From: Macrocystis pyrifera
Lineage: Eukaryota; Sar; Phaeophyceae; Laminariales; Laminariaceae
Length of the DNA: 64,000 nucleotides
Direction: 5' to 3'
NCBI GenBank assembly: GCA_031763025.1
Contig: JASSKH010000032.1
Location: 1,133,001-1,197,000 of the forward strand
Position 1 is the stretch's first letter, and each line of letters begins with the position of its first letter. The notes beneath the pieces were generated by a model. That model saw nothing but the letters and a program-made list of their open reading frames with translations. It was not told the DNA's origin and did no database searches. This document shows positions 63,936 through 64,000 of the stretch, piece by piece. The position numbers and the translations under genes were made by a program.

Positions 63936-64000
63936 GGAGAAGATGAGGACTATCAGCGACCGACACAGCGTACTGCTTACTATTTACGTCGTGAATAGTA

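Overview
The window is nuclear DNA from a eukaryote with very large, repeat-filled introns. The only gene I can name with confidence is the 3' two-thirds of BRR2 (human SNRNP200), the DExD/H-box RNA helicase of the U5 snRNP. It lies on the minus strand between 63139 and 31754, and its 5' part continues beyond the right edge. I traced 24 exons by eye. All have GT..AG junctions, all phases join, and together they give 3783 coding bases (1260 residues plus stop), so only about 12% of the 31.4-kb span codes. The organism is not proven. A plant/stramenopile-like BRR2, introns averaging over 1 kb and an abundance of LINE, SINE and MITE remnants would fit a photosynthetic stramenopile such as a brown alga, but this is inference.

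Layout. 0-15 kb has no convincing gene. It holds a 280-bp tandem duplication, two divergent remnants of a non-LTR retrotransposon C-terminus (1.5-2.6 kb minus, 3.5-4.15 kb plus), two tRNA-derived SINE families, a 322-bp nearly pure G tract (4861-5182) and a long TATC/TATG microsatellite. 15.3-19.9 kb is a nest of retroelements: a ~500-bp element with a C-rich tail, a 5'-truncated LINE (16262-19143) with readable reverse-transcriptase motifs and three lesions, its own C-rich tail, and another copy of the 500-bp element. 20-31.7 kb is intergenic and rich in a 105-bp MITE, a direct 330-bp duplication, GGTACCC repeats, SINEs and a cluster of TTCCATGGAA palindromes. 31.75-64 kb is BRR2, whose introns carry the same families plus many intron-specific minisatellites.

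The most unusual signal is that the homopolymeric G/C tracts are not random. At a dozen places the tract begins directly at the terminal sequence GAGTAC(G/A)CC (or its complement), which is the 3' end of both the LINE and the ~500-bp non-coding element. This looks like a LINE/SINE-type partnership with a poly(C)-like 3' tail in place of poly(A). A second unusual signal is that two BRR2 introns contain degenerate extra copies of the downstream exon's 5' edge with its 3' splice site (63335-63935 and 59729-59815).
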